64,000 nucleotides of DNA, from NCBI GenBank assembly GCA_020747015.1, contig JAGTJM010000045.1, positions 186,001-250,000 of the forward strand, read 5' to 3'. Below the pieces are notes generated by a model. It worked only from the letters and a program-made list of their open reading frames with translations. It had not been told where the DNA came from and ran no database searches. The stretch comes from Pyrenochaeta sp. MPI-SDFR-AT-0127. Lineage: Eukaryota > Ascomycota > Dothideomycetes > Pleosporales > Cucurbitariaceae. Position numbers and translations under genes: made by a program. Shown here one piece after another: positions 9,292 through 20,210 of the stretch; the first letter of the stretch is position 1; every line of letters begins with the position of its first letter.

Positions 9292-12067
9292 ATGAAGTTT
9301 TCCCACAGCTTGCAGTTCAATTCCGTGCCAGACTGGAGCAACCACTACATCGCATACAGCAACCTCAAGAAGCAGTATGTTGCACACACGAAGACGCGGC
9401 CCCTTCGCAGATCCATGGGAACTTTAGCTGACACGTGTTACTTCACAGAATATACAATCTTGAGACCCAGATCAACCAGAAAAATGCGCAAACAGACGCC
9501 GAGTCCTCACCTCTTCTCGACGGCGATGCCGAAGACCCCGACAAAGTCTTCACGAACACCCTCGACGCTGAGCTAGAGAGAGTTGTCTCATTCTACCAGA
9601 TCAAGGAGCCTGAGATCTATGCGGAATTAGATGCGATAATCAAGGATGAAGAGACGTATGAGGAGGAACAAATAGAATATAACCACGAGCAGGAGAATGC
9701 GCCGCCAGGGAAGAAGGCACGCAGTGGCAGCGTATTCCGACAAATTAGCTTTCATCAGCCCGTGCGGCCCAGGACATTCAGCACAGTAAGCGGGCGCTCC
9801 ACAACAGATGATATAGACGAGGATGACGAAGACTCGGACGAGGAAGCGAACGAGACATCGCGGCTGCGCAAAAGGAGCCTAGATGGGCAGCGGCGAAGGA
9901 GGCGGACGACTGATGAGGATGTCGCTCCTTCCAACGACTGGGCTTCATCGAGACGAAAGACGAGCGTCGCTTTCGACGATTACAATGACATGGCATTCTC
10001 GGCGCTATATGATGAGGGCGTGTCCCTGAAGAAGCGGGCCATTAGCGTATACGTCTCACTGTGTGAGCTGCGCTCGTTCATCCAGCTGAACAAGACAGGT
10101 TTCGAAAAGGTCTTGAAGAAGTACGACAAGATCCTGGATCGCAAGCTGAAGAACCACTACTTGAACAAATATGTCTACCCCGCCTATCCTTTCCAACAGA
10201 GCACAATGGACAGGTTGACGCGCAACCTTGAGCGCATGGAAGCTGCTTATTCTCAGATCTGCACAAAGGGAGACGTGGCCGAGGCGAAGCGTGAGTTGAG
10301 GCTCCATCTGCGAGAACACGTGGTGTGGGAGCGAAACACTGTGTGGCGAGAGATGATTGGGATCGAACGCAAAGCGCAAGCAGCCAATATTGGCATCACG
10401 CAGACTCTCTTGGGACAAGAAACACGCGGCGGCAAAATCCGACGTCAAGGAGACGATCTCGAGTCAGATATGAAAGAAGTTGACACGCCCATTGGCAAGT
10501 ACCGGTGCCCACAATGGCTCATTAGTAGGACCTTCTGGATGCTAGTCGCTTGTATAGCAGTATTCGTTGTGCTTCTGGTGGTGCCTATCATGGAGAAGCC
10601 AGAGCAACAGAATTGCTTGGCCATGGTTGTCTTTGTCAGTCTGCTATGGGCTACTGAGGTAAGCTAGGACGCATATGGTGCGCTTTCAGTTCTAACCTTT
10701 GCAGGCCATACCGCTTTTTGTTACTTCCCTTCTTGTACCGTTTCTAGCAGTCACGCTCGATGTCGTCCGGAGTGATACGAAGCCCCACCACCGGCTAGAC
10801 TCCAAGCAGGCTGCCAGCTATGTCTTCTCTGCCATGTGGACGCCAGTCATTATGCTTTTACTTGGTGGGTTCACCATTGCCGCTGCGTTATCAAAGTACA
10901 ACATTGCAAAGATGATGGCCACTCTCGTTCTCAGTAAGGCTGGAACGAAGCCAAGGACCGTCCTGCTTGTCAACATGTTTGTTGCCATGTTTGCGAGTAT
11001 GTGGATCAGCAATGTTGCCGCGCCGGTGCTGTGTTTCTCAATCATCCAGGTTGGTCGAGCTCCTCAAGCAGCCGTGTATGCATGCTAACAAAATAGCCCA
11101 TTCTCCGCAATCTCCCCGCCGACTCCGACATGACTAAAGCGTTGCTTCTCGGCATCGCTCTCTCATCCAACATTGGCGGTGCGGCATCGCCCATCGCCTC
11201 TCCTCAAAACCTCATCGCACTCCAAAACATGCAACCTGAACCATCATGGGGAGTTTGGTTCTTCGTCGCACTCCCTGTATGCATCATCTCTATTCTAGCG
11301 ATTTGGATCTTGCTACTCGTCACATTCCAGCCCGGTCGTGGTACGACTATCGTTCCCATTCGGCCCCTTAAAGACAAGTTCACTGGTGTTCAGTGGTTCA
11401 TCAGCATAGTCACGGTTCTGACAATTGTGCTCTGGTGTGTCAGTCACCAACTTGAACCGATATTCGGAGATATGGGCGTCGTAGCGATCATCCCACTCGT
11501 CCTCTTCTTCGGCACAGGTATCCTGACGAAGGAGGATTTTAACAACTTCCTCTGGACTATCATCATACTCGCCGCCGGCGGTCTGGCCCTGGGAAAATCT
11601 GTTAATTCTTCTGGCCTCTTACACACCATTGCTGGATCCATCACTGAAAGTGTAGAGGGCATGAGCTTGTATCAGGTGCTTGTTGTGTTTTGTGCATTAA
11701 TCTTAGTAGTTGCGACATTTATCAGTCACACAGTTGCGGCGCTCATTGTGCTACCACTGGTGCAGCAAGTAGGGCAAACTATGAGCGAGCCACATCCGAA
11801 TCTGCTGGTTATGGGAGCGGTACTTATGGCAAGCGGTGCGATGGGTTTGCCAACTAGTGGATTCCCTAATATGAGTAAGTTTTCTCGTTCCTGCATCGAC
11901 AAATATGCTAATCTGCGATAGCTGCCATCATGATGGAAGATCAAAGAACAGGTCAGCGATATCTGGCAGTAAAGCACTTTCTCACTCGTGGCATCCCAGC
12001 GTCAATCATTACGTTTTTTGTCATTATTACCGTGGGTTACGGGCTCATGCTCGCGGTAGGGTTTTAG
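9292..12067 (+). CDS. SPX-domain low-affinity phosphate transporter (PHO87/90/91 type), 853 aa
   Basis: Imports phosphate across the plasma or vacuolar membrane. Exons 9292-9374, 9449-10658, 10705-11049, 11097-11874, 11922-12067, all in frame. The N-terminus MKFSHSLQFNSVPDWSNHY starts an SPX domain, which in this family senses inositol pyrophosphates. It runs to about residue 340 and is interrupted by an acidic, Arg-rich low-complexity insert. The C-terminal half is a polytopic anion permease (DASS/CitMHS-like) beginning at TFWMLVACIAVFVVLLVVP, with SSNIGGAASPIASPQN and SGFPNM motifs typical of the yeast Pho87/Pho90/Pho91 proteins. Which of the three it matches functionally cannot be told. 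Intron 1 contains a CACGTG E-box. Confidence 0.94.
9432..9437. promoter_or_regulatory. CACGTG E-box in intron 1 of phosphate transporter
   Basis: A palindromic CACGTG, the core bound by the phosphate regulators Pho4 (yeast) and NUC-1 (Neurospora), lies in the first intron about 140 bp downstream of the ATG. Function from an intron is speculative; the motif is only six bases long. Confidence 0.3.
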
Positions 12068-12667
12068 TCAATTTCAGCGTGACTGACCATAACGTTTTGC
12101 ATATCTACATATTTCCAGCATTTAGTATGGGAGGGACATCCCTGCGCAACGGAGGCATTCTTTCGTCACTTATGGCATATCTATTTACTGGAAAGCGCGC
12201 ATTCTTGGAATTCTGTAGGCAAGGTTCATAGGTGTTGTGTGCGTGCTTTGGCTAAACGTTGTTGTACCCTGAGTTCTCGCGTTTCGCGCATGTAGTCAAG
12301 TAAAGGCTGATTAAGGCTTACGCCGGGTAACGATGATCTGGAGTCATTGGCATATAGATTTTGAACGAGACTTTCGAACACTATGTTGATTGTCTTAACT
12401 CAGTCATGCGTTAGCAATTCGAATGTGCAAAAGTCTCGAAGCAGGAAGCAGAGTGGAAGAGTCTTTAACCACATTCAACCAGCTTTCTCTCGCCACAAAT
12501 AAAAGATGGCATATGGCACATGAGTAGCTGTTAGCAGGTATATTGACAGAAACTATCTATCCTTCCCAGTCCTTTGCACCATCTGACGTGCGGTCCTCCT
12601 GACTTACTTATGGCACGAAGCCCCAAGACGATCCATCTGGAGTATCCCAAACATGCCTTCTTGTAGG
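12068..12667. other. Intergenic, 3' flanks of convergent genes
   Basis: About 600 bases between the phosphate transporter and the first cysteine-rich gene. No supported gene, repeat or RNA gene seen. Confidence 0.45.
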
Positions 12668-13138
12668 TTAGTCCTCCAACACTCTGATTGTCTTATCTGG
12701 CATAAAGTATCGTTCGAGCGAAGCTCTATCCTGTTTTTCCATTGCCTGCCAACACATGGCACAAAGGCGATCCGGAAGCAGGTTTACCGTGCACACATTC
12801 AGCCTCGGGTCATCGTTTGGCAGTTTTGGAAAGCCTTCTTGAAGGGCTGCTCTCTCGTTCCAACGTGCGTTGATCAGGCGCCACATCCACGGCGCGTTTA
12901 GATTATCCCATTTGCGAGCTACACAGCATTCCGGGTATTCGTTCTGTCGGGCTGCGGCTTCTAGTACAGCGACTGCAGCTAACACGTGCTCTTTGTCCAA
13001 CCCCATTAGAAGAGCGTGAGGTAGGTACATTGAACAGGTCTTGCATAGCCTCTCACCTTGCGCTGTAGTCTTGAATTCGTTTACAGCCTTGCAGCCGTAC
13101 GAGAAAATAGCGCATGTTTTGATCTCAGATTCGGACAT
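12668..13138 (-). CDS. Cysteine-rich protein, paralogous family member 1, 156 aa
   Basis: Function unknown. Single exon from a real ATG at 13138; no signal peptide. The N-terminal half has a four-cysteine arrangement (C, then C six residues on, then a CKTC pair). The C-terminal half has CC, a W-x-x-R-L-I-N-A-R segment, then C and an LCAMC pair, ending near LERYF. The same order (Cys pair, spacer, CxxC; then W..R, L-N-x-R, C, CxxC, YF) recurs in the genes at 14078, 16904 and 17672, so these are diverged duplicates. The CxxC pairs suggest zinc binding (inference). Likely intracellular. Confidence 0.6.
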   Translation of the reverse strand: MSESEIKTCAIFSYGCKAVNEFKTTAQGERLCKTCSMYLPHALLMGLDKEHVLAAVAVLEAAARQNEYPECCVARKWDNLNAPWMWRLINARWNERAALQEGFPKLPNDDPRLNVCTVNLLPDRLCAMCWQAMEKQDRASLERYFMPDKTIRVLED

Positions 13139-14077
13139 TTTTCTTCTCGTTTTGCGTGGTATTGAGGTCAGGGTGCTGGTTTTAGGAGAGATATGTATGG
13201 ATAACTGGATTAGAAATAACCAGATCCCAATGATGGGGTTAGGAGCTTTATAGTAAAAGTATGTAAACTGGTGTAGACATCATGACTGGTACTAGCAATG
13301 ACTTGGAGCTTGGTACTATGAGTTATGTATATTTGCTGTTGTCCACAATCACTCATAGAGCACGTGGCGCCCTCCGAGATTGAATCTGTATGACTGTGCC
13401 TAGTAGAAGAGGCCTCGCAAAAGAATCTTCTCAAAGAGAAACGCCTCGTAAATTAGAAGAAGTGAAAACCTTTTTATTTAATCATGAAAGGGAGCAGGGA
13501 AGGGGCTTCCGACCAGAAGTACTTGGAGCGCCACTTCGTCTTTGGGGGGATGTTAAGGATCTAAAATATTCAAGGGCAAACGACGAGCTACTAAAGGGCG
13601 CACTTTCATCATTCCAGAAGTTAGCCTCTTCACCACCTTCAGCAGCGGCTGTCTAGAAATAAAATGGCACGAAAATTTCTTCAGATATATTCAGATTTCG
13701 TATATGATTGAGATTACTGCTGAGGAAAGAAATATCGTGAGCCTCTGATGTAATTAATTCCAGTTCGGCAAATTTCTTCGTCGTTTTTTGCGTAGTCGCG
13801 TTTAGTAAGATTGAAACTCAGTGTGTCGTACTCGTCATCATTACTTTGGTCGCCCTTATCTGCTCCCCCCAATAACTCACGGCTTTGGCACCTTCTGGAA
13901 ATTATATCGGGTCGCTGCCTCCCAAGAAAAGCTGATAGAAGAGAAAATAGGGTTGGGAATCGAACGGCAGAATCAAACGGCAATTTCGGTCCCATCAAAC
14001 AAATATCATACTACCAATTTGAAGACTCGCAAGGCAAGTAGAATTGTGACAATATTCCAGGAATAAAGGACCTTGTA
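13139..14077. other. Interval between cysteine-rich genes
   Basis: The plus strand carries one ATG-started ORF at 13390-13656, listed separately. Otherwise no supported gene, and moderately AT-rich. Confidence 0.35.
13390..13656 (+). CDS. Possible small hypothetical protein, 88 aa
   Basis: ATG-started ORF, hydrophilic and basic, with no signal peptide, membrane segment or recognised motif. Composition is protein-like, but there is no splice or homology support, so it may be chance. It lies between two minus-strand cysteine-rich genes. Confidence 0.22.
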   Translation: MTVPSRRGLAKESSQRETPRKLEEVKTFLFNHEREQGRGFRPEVLGAPLRLWGDVKDLKYSRANDELLKGALSSFQKLASSPPSAAAV

Positions 14078-14749
14078 TCAAGCAGCCACTTCATCTATCT
14101 TCCACCTCCTTTTCTTGTCAAAGTATTTGTCAATTACCATCACTGTGTTCGGGTCTGCTCTGTAGTGATGGTAGCATGGCGCACAGATCATATCTTCCCA
14201 ATCTGTCCGCCTACATCGATTGCTTTGGCCCTCGTCTAATCGATTTTCCTGGATTTGGACCAAGTCGCTGAATTTTACCAAGGTAGTTTTCTGCATCATG
14301 CACCTGAACATGTAAAGGCCTTCGCTGGAGAAAGGTTCTCCCCGCAAGGTCGCTGGTATGTGTTTTCGCGCTGCGAAAATGCAGTCACCGCACAATGATT
14401 GTCGATCTTCCACCTCATCGCATTCGTAGAATTTCTCATTTGTTTCCTTCAATCTTGCGTTGACTAGTCCCCTGAGCCACCAAGTAGGCTCGGTCTGTTG
14501 GAACCGTGAGAGCCGCGAGACACAAGGGTGGAGTCCATTTCGTGTCTTTTGCTGTTCTGCTATGACAACGCTAAATGCTTGCCGAATCTTCGCATCACCT
14601 CGCAATAGGTCGAGAACTTCGGGCTCTCTTCGTAGGAGGGTGTGGGGGTGGGTAACGGCGCAAGCCGAGCAAGCTTCTGGCCCGTTGGCCTCACTTGCAC
14701 CGACGCAAATAGGCCCGTGGAAAACACATGCTGTCGGAAATAATGACAT
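14078..14749 (-). CDS. Cysteine-rich protein, paralogous family member 2, 223 aa
   Basis: Function unknown. The start is the ATG at 14749 (MSLFPTACVFHGPICVG); the reading frame is open slightly further upstream but only from a TTG. The N-terminus has C-x6-C followed by ACSAC, matching member 1. Downstream are a WWLRGLVNARLKE segment, an LCGDC pair, and a second block ICAPC near the end followed by IDKYF. Compared with member 1 it appears to have an additional repeat of the C-terminal CxxC module. Zinc binding is inferred from the CxxC pairs. No membrane segment or signal peptide. Confidence 0.6.
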   Translation of the reverse strand: MSLFPTACVFHGPICVGASEANGPEACSACAVTHPHTLLRREPEVLDLLRGDAKIRQAFSVVIAEQQKTRNGLHPCVSRLSRFQQTEPTWWLRGLVNARLKETNEKFYECDEVEDRQSLCGDCIFAARKHIPATLRGEPFSSEGLYMFRCMMQKTTLVKFSDLVQIQENRLDEGQSNRCRRTDWEDMICAPCYHHYRADPNTVMVIDKYFDKKRRWKIDEVAA

Positions 14750-16903
14750 TTTCCTGATAATGGCCAAGTCAAGTTTGGGTTTTAAGTTTCAAATGACAAA
14801 ATTTCCAAGTAGAAACAAAGATCTCGATATCAGTCTGTCGATCGCTTTCGCATGCGTGAATATGTTGATCGCCGAACGTTCACCACAGGAGAGAGCTGTA
14901 TATCACCTGATTCTTATTCCAGCATTAACTACGCCGCTCATTGCATTGACTGGTCACTTTGGCTGAAGTATGCCGAGTATTCTTGCTCGTCAAGGCGAGG
15001 GTCCACGTATCGGTAACAATGAACATACTTATTGCTCACAATGACAAAACTCGACCCACCTGGTTGCTCTTAGCGAAGCAAGTCAGGCCTACCTTGTCCA
15101 CGATAAGAATCAAGATGATTTTGCCACACTTCGAATCGAAGCGAAACCATCGAAACGAATGACCGTATTAGGCATTGACACATGGCCTTCCTGCACTTAC
15201 CGATGATTCTATGCGCACAACTAAAACATACCTCAAAGGCCGTGGTACAATGAATTGAAGTGTCTTCAAGGGGTACACTGTACGAATCGAAGGAAATAGT
15301 GCCAAGACACTATGATCAAAAGCTGCTGCCATAACAGAGAGCTTGTCTGCAGATCGGAATGCTTTTTTCCTGATATTGCCAGTCCTGCCCGTTATGATGA
15401 CCTCATTTCTGACCGTGGGCTGAAGGGTGAAATCAGCGCTCGACTATAGCCACTTGTTGATATGTGGTGCAGCGCTCCTACTAAAGCTGACTTCGCCGCG
15501 TGCAGCAACCTCATGTTGACTATGGCAGCCACTTGCAATACGCTTGTTCTTGTTACTGAAAACTGCCGTGCATTCATTTCATAACATGCATCCTGCCTCG
15601 ACAGTTGATATACATTCTTTCTCTGAGATTGAAGCATAGCGACAGCATCTGACTGGCTCGCTTAATCCATTCCACACCCTGTTTTCCTATGTCTGTAGAA
15701 TGGCTGCCGGAAATAGGTTTCGGACGTGAATGACGTCTTGCCGGCTAAAGACACTTTGCCAGATCCACTTGCTTCACATTGGCACGTCATTCCTAGCGTG
15801 TGGCCTAGAAATGAAATAGGCTGGAAAGGTGGGAAGGTACGAAGATGTTTGATGGCGCTAAGTCGAGTGCATTTCAGGCAGTGGCCATAGTAGGAATACT
15901 CAAATCAATGTCTAGAAAAATATGGAAGAGGCAAGTTAAAGAAAGACTCGTGGAGGTCCTGTTGAAGAAAGAGAAGTACTGCCATGGTTGTGTATGGTGC
16001 GGTTGCTGGGAGTATAACTGCGATAGGTCGACTAAACACTGGAAGACAAGCAACTTGAACGAGGCAAGACCGGTGCACTGATGTGGGATGAATTGACGAA
16101 ATTTTCACTCCGCGGTGGATATCGCTAATTCTGTCAGGAACATTTGGCGACAACAAATTTACCATCTTACCACCAGTGGCAAGACCATGAACTGCTACAT
16201 GATAGTGTCTATTTATTCTCTAAATTACCGTGATATTAAGTCACTTCCTTTACTTTTCACAGTGCATCTCAATAAATCGTGAGGCTCTATCCGTTGAGTT
16301 TGGGGCGTGTTTCTGTTGCATCTTCGTCCGCTTGATATCTTCGTCATTAAATGTGGTGTTGAACCACGCAACAGCATCTTCTATCAGTCTCGACAGAGAA
16401 TTTGGACACGTTTCTCGTGTACTCTGTATCCGAAGTGGAAACATTACCAATCATAATCCATGTTCTGGTTGTCCTCCTTCCATTCTTCTTTGGTGCGCTA
16501 AAAGCGCAGATGTTCAAAACACTGTTGAACTTATGGCCGTGGAGGCCGACGTGTAATAAGCGCATCTCTCGTTTAAGAGTGGCATTTCCTTGTTTTTAAT
16601 CCGACCCGCTCCCCATCGTTGAAGGCACTTCCTAAAATGCAATGGCCATCCTTGCATACACCTGCGATGTCGTGCGTAAATGTGATTCCGGAGTATCGTC
16701 TGATCTGATGGGGTAGAGGGACGGTCTGGCCCACCCATTAGCTCCACTAGCTGCGCTGAGCTTGCTGTTCAACCTCATCAAATATGTTAAAAGTAGCGGA
16801 TTTGGATTGGCCTGCTTGATCTCGATTCCAAGCCTAGGATTTCGGAATCTATCGCATCGTGAGGTTGCCCATCGTGTCATTCGCCTTGGGTGGAGCAGTC
16901 CCT
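14750..16903. other. Gene-poor interval inside the cysteine-rich block
   Basis: About 2.1 kb with no supported gene. Short minus-strand ORFs around 16250-16880 (one containing EDAVAWFNTTFNDEDIK) look faintly protein-like and may be remnants of a further gene, but I cannot link them by splice sites. Confidence 0.35.
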
Positions 16904-17617
16904 TTATAGACCAGAGCCCTCACGCAACGTGCCCCACTCGGTGTCGAAGTACCTTCCAAATCCTCTGATCTCGCACATCCTGTTGAAGCACTTCTGACAT
17001 AACTGATTCCTATGTCTTGGTCTTTCACACCTCCCATGTCTTCTTGAGTCCTTCTCCCAATTTGGATCTCGACGCCCTTGATCATCCACGGGCCCGACCC
17101 TCCAGTGCAGATCTATAGGCCTTCTTAGCTGCGGATTCTCAAATATACATGGGAATCCGAGCCTGTCACCATCAAATTCGACGAGCCATGGACAATCCTG
17201 TTCTTCTGCCTTCCGAAAGCACCGCGTACATAGCTGGCCTTGGTAGCGTACAGGACCACAAAGACGTGAGTCCTGCGGGTTGAAGTCGCGTCGCCACGAG
17301 TGAAAGCGATACTCGGGGTCCTTACAGGCGCATAGATGCGTCCAGCCCTTGGCGATACGTTCGTCGTTATCATGCTCGAGTTCATGCATGTATGCATCTA
17401 TTAGACGCTTCAATGATCGGGTGTCGGGTTCTAACTCAGACTGTCTGTAAAGAGCATCAAAGCTCATATTTTTGCACCATGAACAGATGTTTGGGCCTTT
17501 CTCTTGTCCCTCTGGACGAAAATTGCAAGCAGTGCCAAATGCGCAATGCGGCTTCGGCGGTGCCAGCATCATTAGCAATTCGGCTGGTACTGTGCCGCTT
17601 CGAAAGTCAGCTTTCAT
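16904..17617 (-). CDS. Cysteine-rich protein, paralogous family member 3, 237 aa
   Basis: Function unknown. The ORF is open from 17653, but the first ATG is at 17617 (MKADFRSGTVPAELL); an internal MM about 16 codons on could also serve. It contains PHCAFGTACNF then ICSWC (N-terminal four-Cys unit), LCACKDPEYRFHSWRRDFN, LCGPVRYQGQLCTRC, and a last block GRCERPRHRNQLCQKC ending GRYFDTEWG. The block C-x-x-P-x-[FY]-x3-[HS]-x-W-R…LN closely matches the product of 17672-18205, immediately upstream on the same strand, so the pair looks like a recent tandem duplication. Probably a zinc-binding intracellular protein (inference). Confidence 0.6.
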   Translation of the reverse strand: MKADFRSGTVPAELLMMLAPPKPHCAFGTACNFRPEGQEKGPNICSWCKNMSFDALYRQSELEPDTRSLKRLIDAYMHELEHDNDERIAKGWTHLCACKDPEYRFHSWRRDFNPQDSRLCGPVRYQGQLCTRCFRKAEEQDCPWLVEFDGDRLGFPCIFENPQLRRPIDLHWRVGPVDDQGRRDPNWEKDSRRHGRCERPRHRNQLCQKCFNRMCEIRGFGRYFDTEWGTLREGSGL

Positions 17618-17671
17618 AAGAAACAAGACAGCCGAGCTTACCAGGTTGACCACAAACGGCTCTGTTCACCT

Positions 17672-18205
17672 TCAACTAGATACCATATTGTAGCCTTCCA
17701 CGTCATCCTCTTCACCCTCGATTCCCTCCTCCGCTTCTTCCGACTTCACTACAACCTTGTCCGCCTCCTCATGGCAAAGTCCGATAGGCGTGAAGTACTG
17801 AACGATTTCAATCTTCTGCAAATGACGTGACCAGCACCTTGCACAGGCAGTGCCTTTTCTCCGTACAGTACGGCAGTTCAGTCGGGTACCGCGTAGGTTT
17901 AGATCGCTTAGTCGCCACCTAGAATGCTCAAAGTCCGGATCCTCAAAGGCGCATAGATAACGACCGCGTGCTTCGATATTATGCTTCAAGACCTGCTTGC
18001 GAGAGGATTCTACGTTAATAAGAAGGGTTGCGGTGGTATTGTCCCTGGCCCAGATCCGAAGTTGCTGAAGGTCGTGTCGTTTCAAACAATCAGGACAGAC
18101 CAGGTTCTGGTCATAAACCTTTTTGCCAATACCGACACAGTGGCTCTGACAGAGGCATTGCACAATCGGAGGGGGCTTGAACGGCGACTCCGGAAAAGAA
18201 GTCAT
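17672..18205 (-). CDS. Cysteine-rich protein, paralogous family member 4, 177 aa
   Basis: Function unknown. The start is the ATG at 18205 (MTSFPESPFKPPP); the extra upstream codons open only from TTG. It has CLCQSHC then LVCPDC, LCAFEDPDFEHSRWRLSDLNLRG, C-x-TVRRKGTACARC and VQYFTP, in the same order as the neighbouring members, followed by a strongly acidic tail (Glu/Asp-rich) not seen in them. It is close upstream of member 3 (about 55 bases between this stop and the start of that open frame). Confidence 0.6.
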   Translation of the reverse strand: MTSFPESPFKPPPIVQCLCQSHCVGIGKKVYDQNLVCPDCLKRHDLQQLRIWARDNTTATLLINVESSRKQVLKHNIEARGRYLCAFEDPDFEHSRWRLSDLNLRGTRLNCRTVRRKGTACARCWSRHLQKIEIVQYFTPIGLCHEEADKVVVKSEEAEEGIEGEEDDVEGYNMVSS

Positions 18206-19452
18206 CAAGTGGCACCGAAAGTTTGTCAATCTGGACTCCGCTTATATCCGTTAGACCTCACTTTGTCTAGCTCAGCGTCCATGCATTCAGGCTGAGGGTA
18301 CAAGACACGAGTCGAGCAGATGACTGTAAATGTCCGTGTTCTCGCTCGGATCAAAGCGTAGTGGGAATTTGAATGGTCCAAACCCTTCATAATAGCGTCG
18401 TTGACCAACGAAGGGATGAGGAAAAGTTCACCGGACAAAGAGCAACTCAAAACGGAAGCATATCTAATATTGCATCAGCAGCAGCCAATGCTGGACGCGA
18501 GGAGGCCAGGGCCACATGAAAAGAAGCTTTCTCATGGCGCATAATGCCCGGAATGTCGGTTTACTGCACGCATAGCGGTGTGTGAACCCAGTCAGCCTGC
18601 TTGGCCGACCAGTCTGAGACTCGTAAGTAGCAGTGTGTCAATTGGTGTGACTGGCGCGGAGCATTACTTCATAGTCATCATGTGGTGATGCGTTCCGAGA
18701 AAGCTATGGTCACTCAGAGGCAGCCCCTGACGAATCACGGCCATCAAGCCCGACAGATTGGCAAAGGCCCGGCGGGCTTAAGATTTGCGGAGTGATGATT
18801 TCCGCGGTATCACTCGTTGCCACTCAAGTGTGCGGCCATGTCCGTCAGCTCTGCTTGTCAAAGTGGCGATTCGAGAATTCTACCGAATTGTCCTCATCAG
18901 CCGGGGGCTGAAACTGTTTCGATAGCTGAAACTCTCGCCTAGTGATGTTCTCGAAGACTTCCGTGCACGCTCACGGTCCCTATTAGGATCTCCAGAGATT
19001 GATGCCCAAGTGAATGACTCGTTCCGGTCCATGCCGCGTCACAATGCAACCACATTCGCCAGAAGTACCCGTGATCGCTTGATGCTGCTCCTTGTCATTT
19101 CTTGTGCGATCTCAAGGGTCTTGAGTGGCGTTCATTGAATTAAATATCCAAAGTGACGGAATTGTTACGCTACATGGCGGCCAATCTTTAGGAAATGACC
19201 TATCGTCTTGACGAACATCTTGCGCAGCCAGTGCGCTCAGACCTATAGCGCTCGGTACCAAACCAAAATTTGAACGTTCCACCGCCTCGTGCACAGCTTG
19301 AAGCTCTGGGGAACAGAAGCGCCACGCCTAATGTCTGTGAGGCTGCCGCGGATGTATGGAGAAGCGTTGATTGGGGTCTTCTTGCTTAGTGGATGTGTCT
19401 TTCTCTGGCCCGATTCCTCTTTGAATCTGCACATTACAGAGCCCCAGCTCAC
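18206..19452. other. Intergenic
   Basis: About 1.2 kb with no supported gene, repeat or RNA gene. Confidence 0.4.
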
Positions 19453-19854
19453 TTAACTCATTTCCACATCTTCCATTTCATCGAAGCAATACGTATCAGA
19501 GCTGTTGGTATCCACGCATGCGAAATGCACGCGTTGAGCGTACTCGATACAGGCAGCAGGGTTGCAATGTACCGACTTTAAGTCCATTTCTAGGTCCACA
19601 TCGGTTGCAATAATGATGAGCTGGCAGGGATCGCACCACATGAGTCGTGCTACCTCGTCTCTCAATTTGTCCAGTGTCAAATCCTCCGAGCGGCCAATGT
19701 CGAACATCTGCCCGGCGCAACTGACTCTGATCAGGTCAGACACGCCATTGACCTTGGTCGAGACCAGGTCACTACTGAGAGGATTCCCCAGCATCCTTTG
19801 AGAATCCCAAAAGGCTTCCTGTGATGTCAGCGAAGACCGAGAGGACATAGTCAT
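19453..19854 (-). CDS. Hypothetical Cys-containing ORF, 133 aa, possibly 3' exon of the gene upstream
   Basis: Not recognised. The ATG at 19854 overlaps the stop of the upstream ORF as ATGA, which is unusual in a fungus. The segment IRVSCAGQMFDIG…LDKLRDEVARLMWCDPCQL…LEMDLKS has a strand-helix-strand rhythm that loosely resembles a ubiquitin-like fold (weak inference). The two ORFs may instead be exons of one gene. A donor at GTGGCA (19862 downward) and the acceptor CATCACAG would join them in phase over a very short intron of about 44 nt. Confidence 0.35.
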   Translation of the reverse strand: MTMSSRSSLTSQEAFWDSQRMLGNPLSSDLVSTKVNGVSDLIRVSCAGQMFDIGRSEDLTLDKLRDEVARLMWCDPCQLIIIATDVDLEMDLKSVHCNPAACIEYAQRVHFACVDTNSSDTYCFDEMEDVEMS

Positions 19855-20210
19855 TTTGCCACTGTACCTTGGCACTTGGGACAGTAGTGCATCCAACGAA
19901 AGCCGGTATGCGTGCTGCCAACCCCATCTACGTATTGAGGATACGGAGAGTCTGTAGGCCGTTTATCGGCGCACGCACAACACATGCCTACAGATGGTGA
20001 CAGACTGCAGGAGCTTAGTGCATGGTGAATGCACTGTTTTGGGACATTGGAGGGCGCTGCTTTTTGAGGAAATTGAGTTTCGCCTGTCGAGGAATCGTGG
20101 TAAGGCCGAAAGTCCATCAAAGAGGGGTCAGCGGTTGAATCGCTACATGCTCTCTTCGGGTCTCGACCCGAGTGCGAAGGGCCCTGCCAGGAACGCTTAA
20201 GTGATCGCAT
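19851..20210 (-). CDS. Possible cysteine-rich family member 5 (119 aa or 5' exon)
   Basis: The ATG at 20210 begins a basic Ser/Arg-rich N-terminus. The distal part has C-x7-C followed by MCCACADKRP and then YCPKC, which recalls the N-terminal Cys unit of the cysteine-rich genes at 12.7-18.2 kb. As read it stops right after YCPKCQGTVAK. It may continue by splicing into the ORF at 19453-19854. Assignment to the family is tentative. Confidence 0.38.
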   Translation of the reverse strand: MRSLKRSWQGPSHSGRDPKRACSDSTADPSLMDFRPYHDSSTGETQFPQKAAPSNVPKQCIHHALSSCSLSPSVGMCCACADKRPTDSPYPQYVDGVGSTHTGFRWMHYCPKCQGTVAK

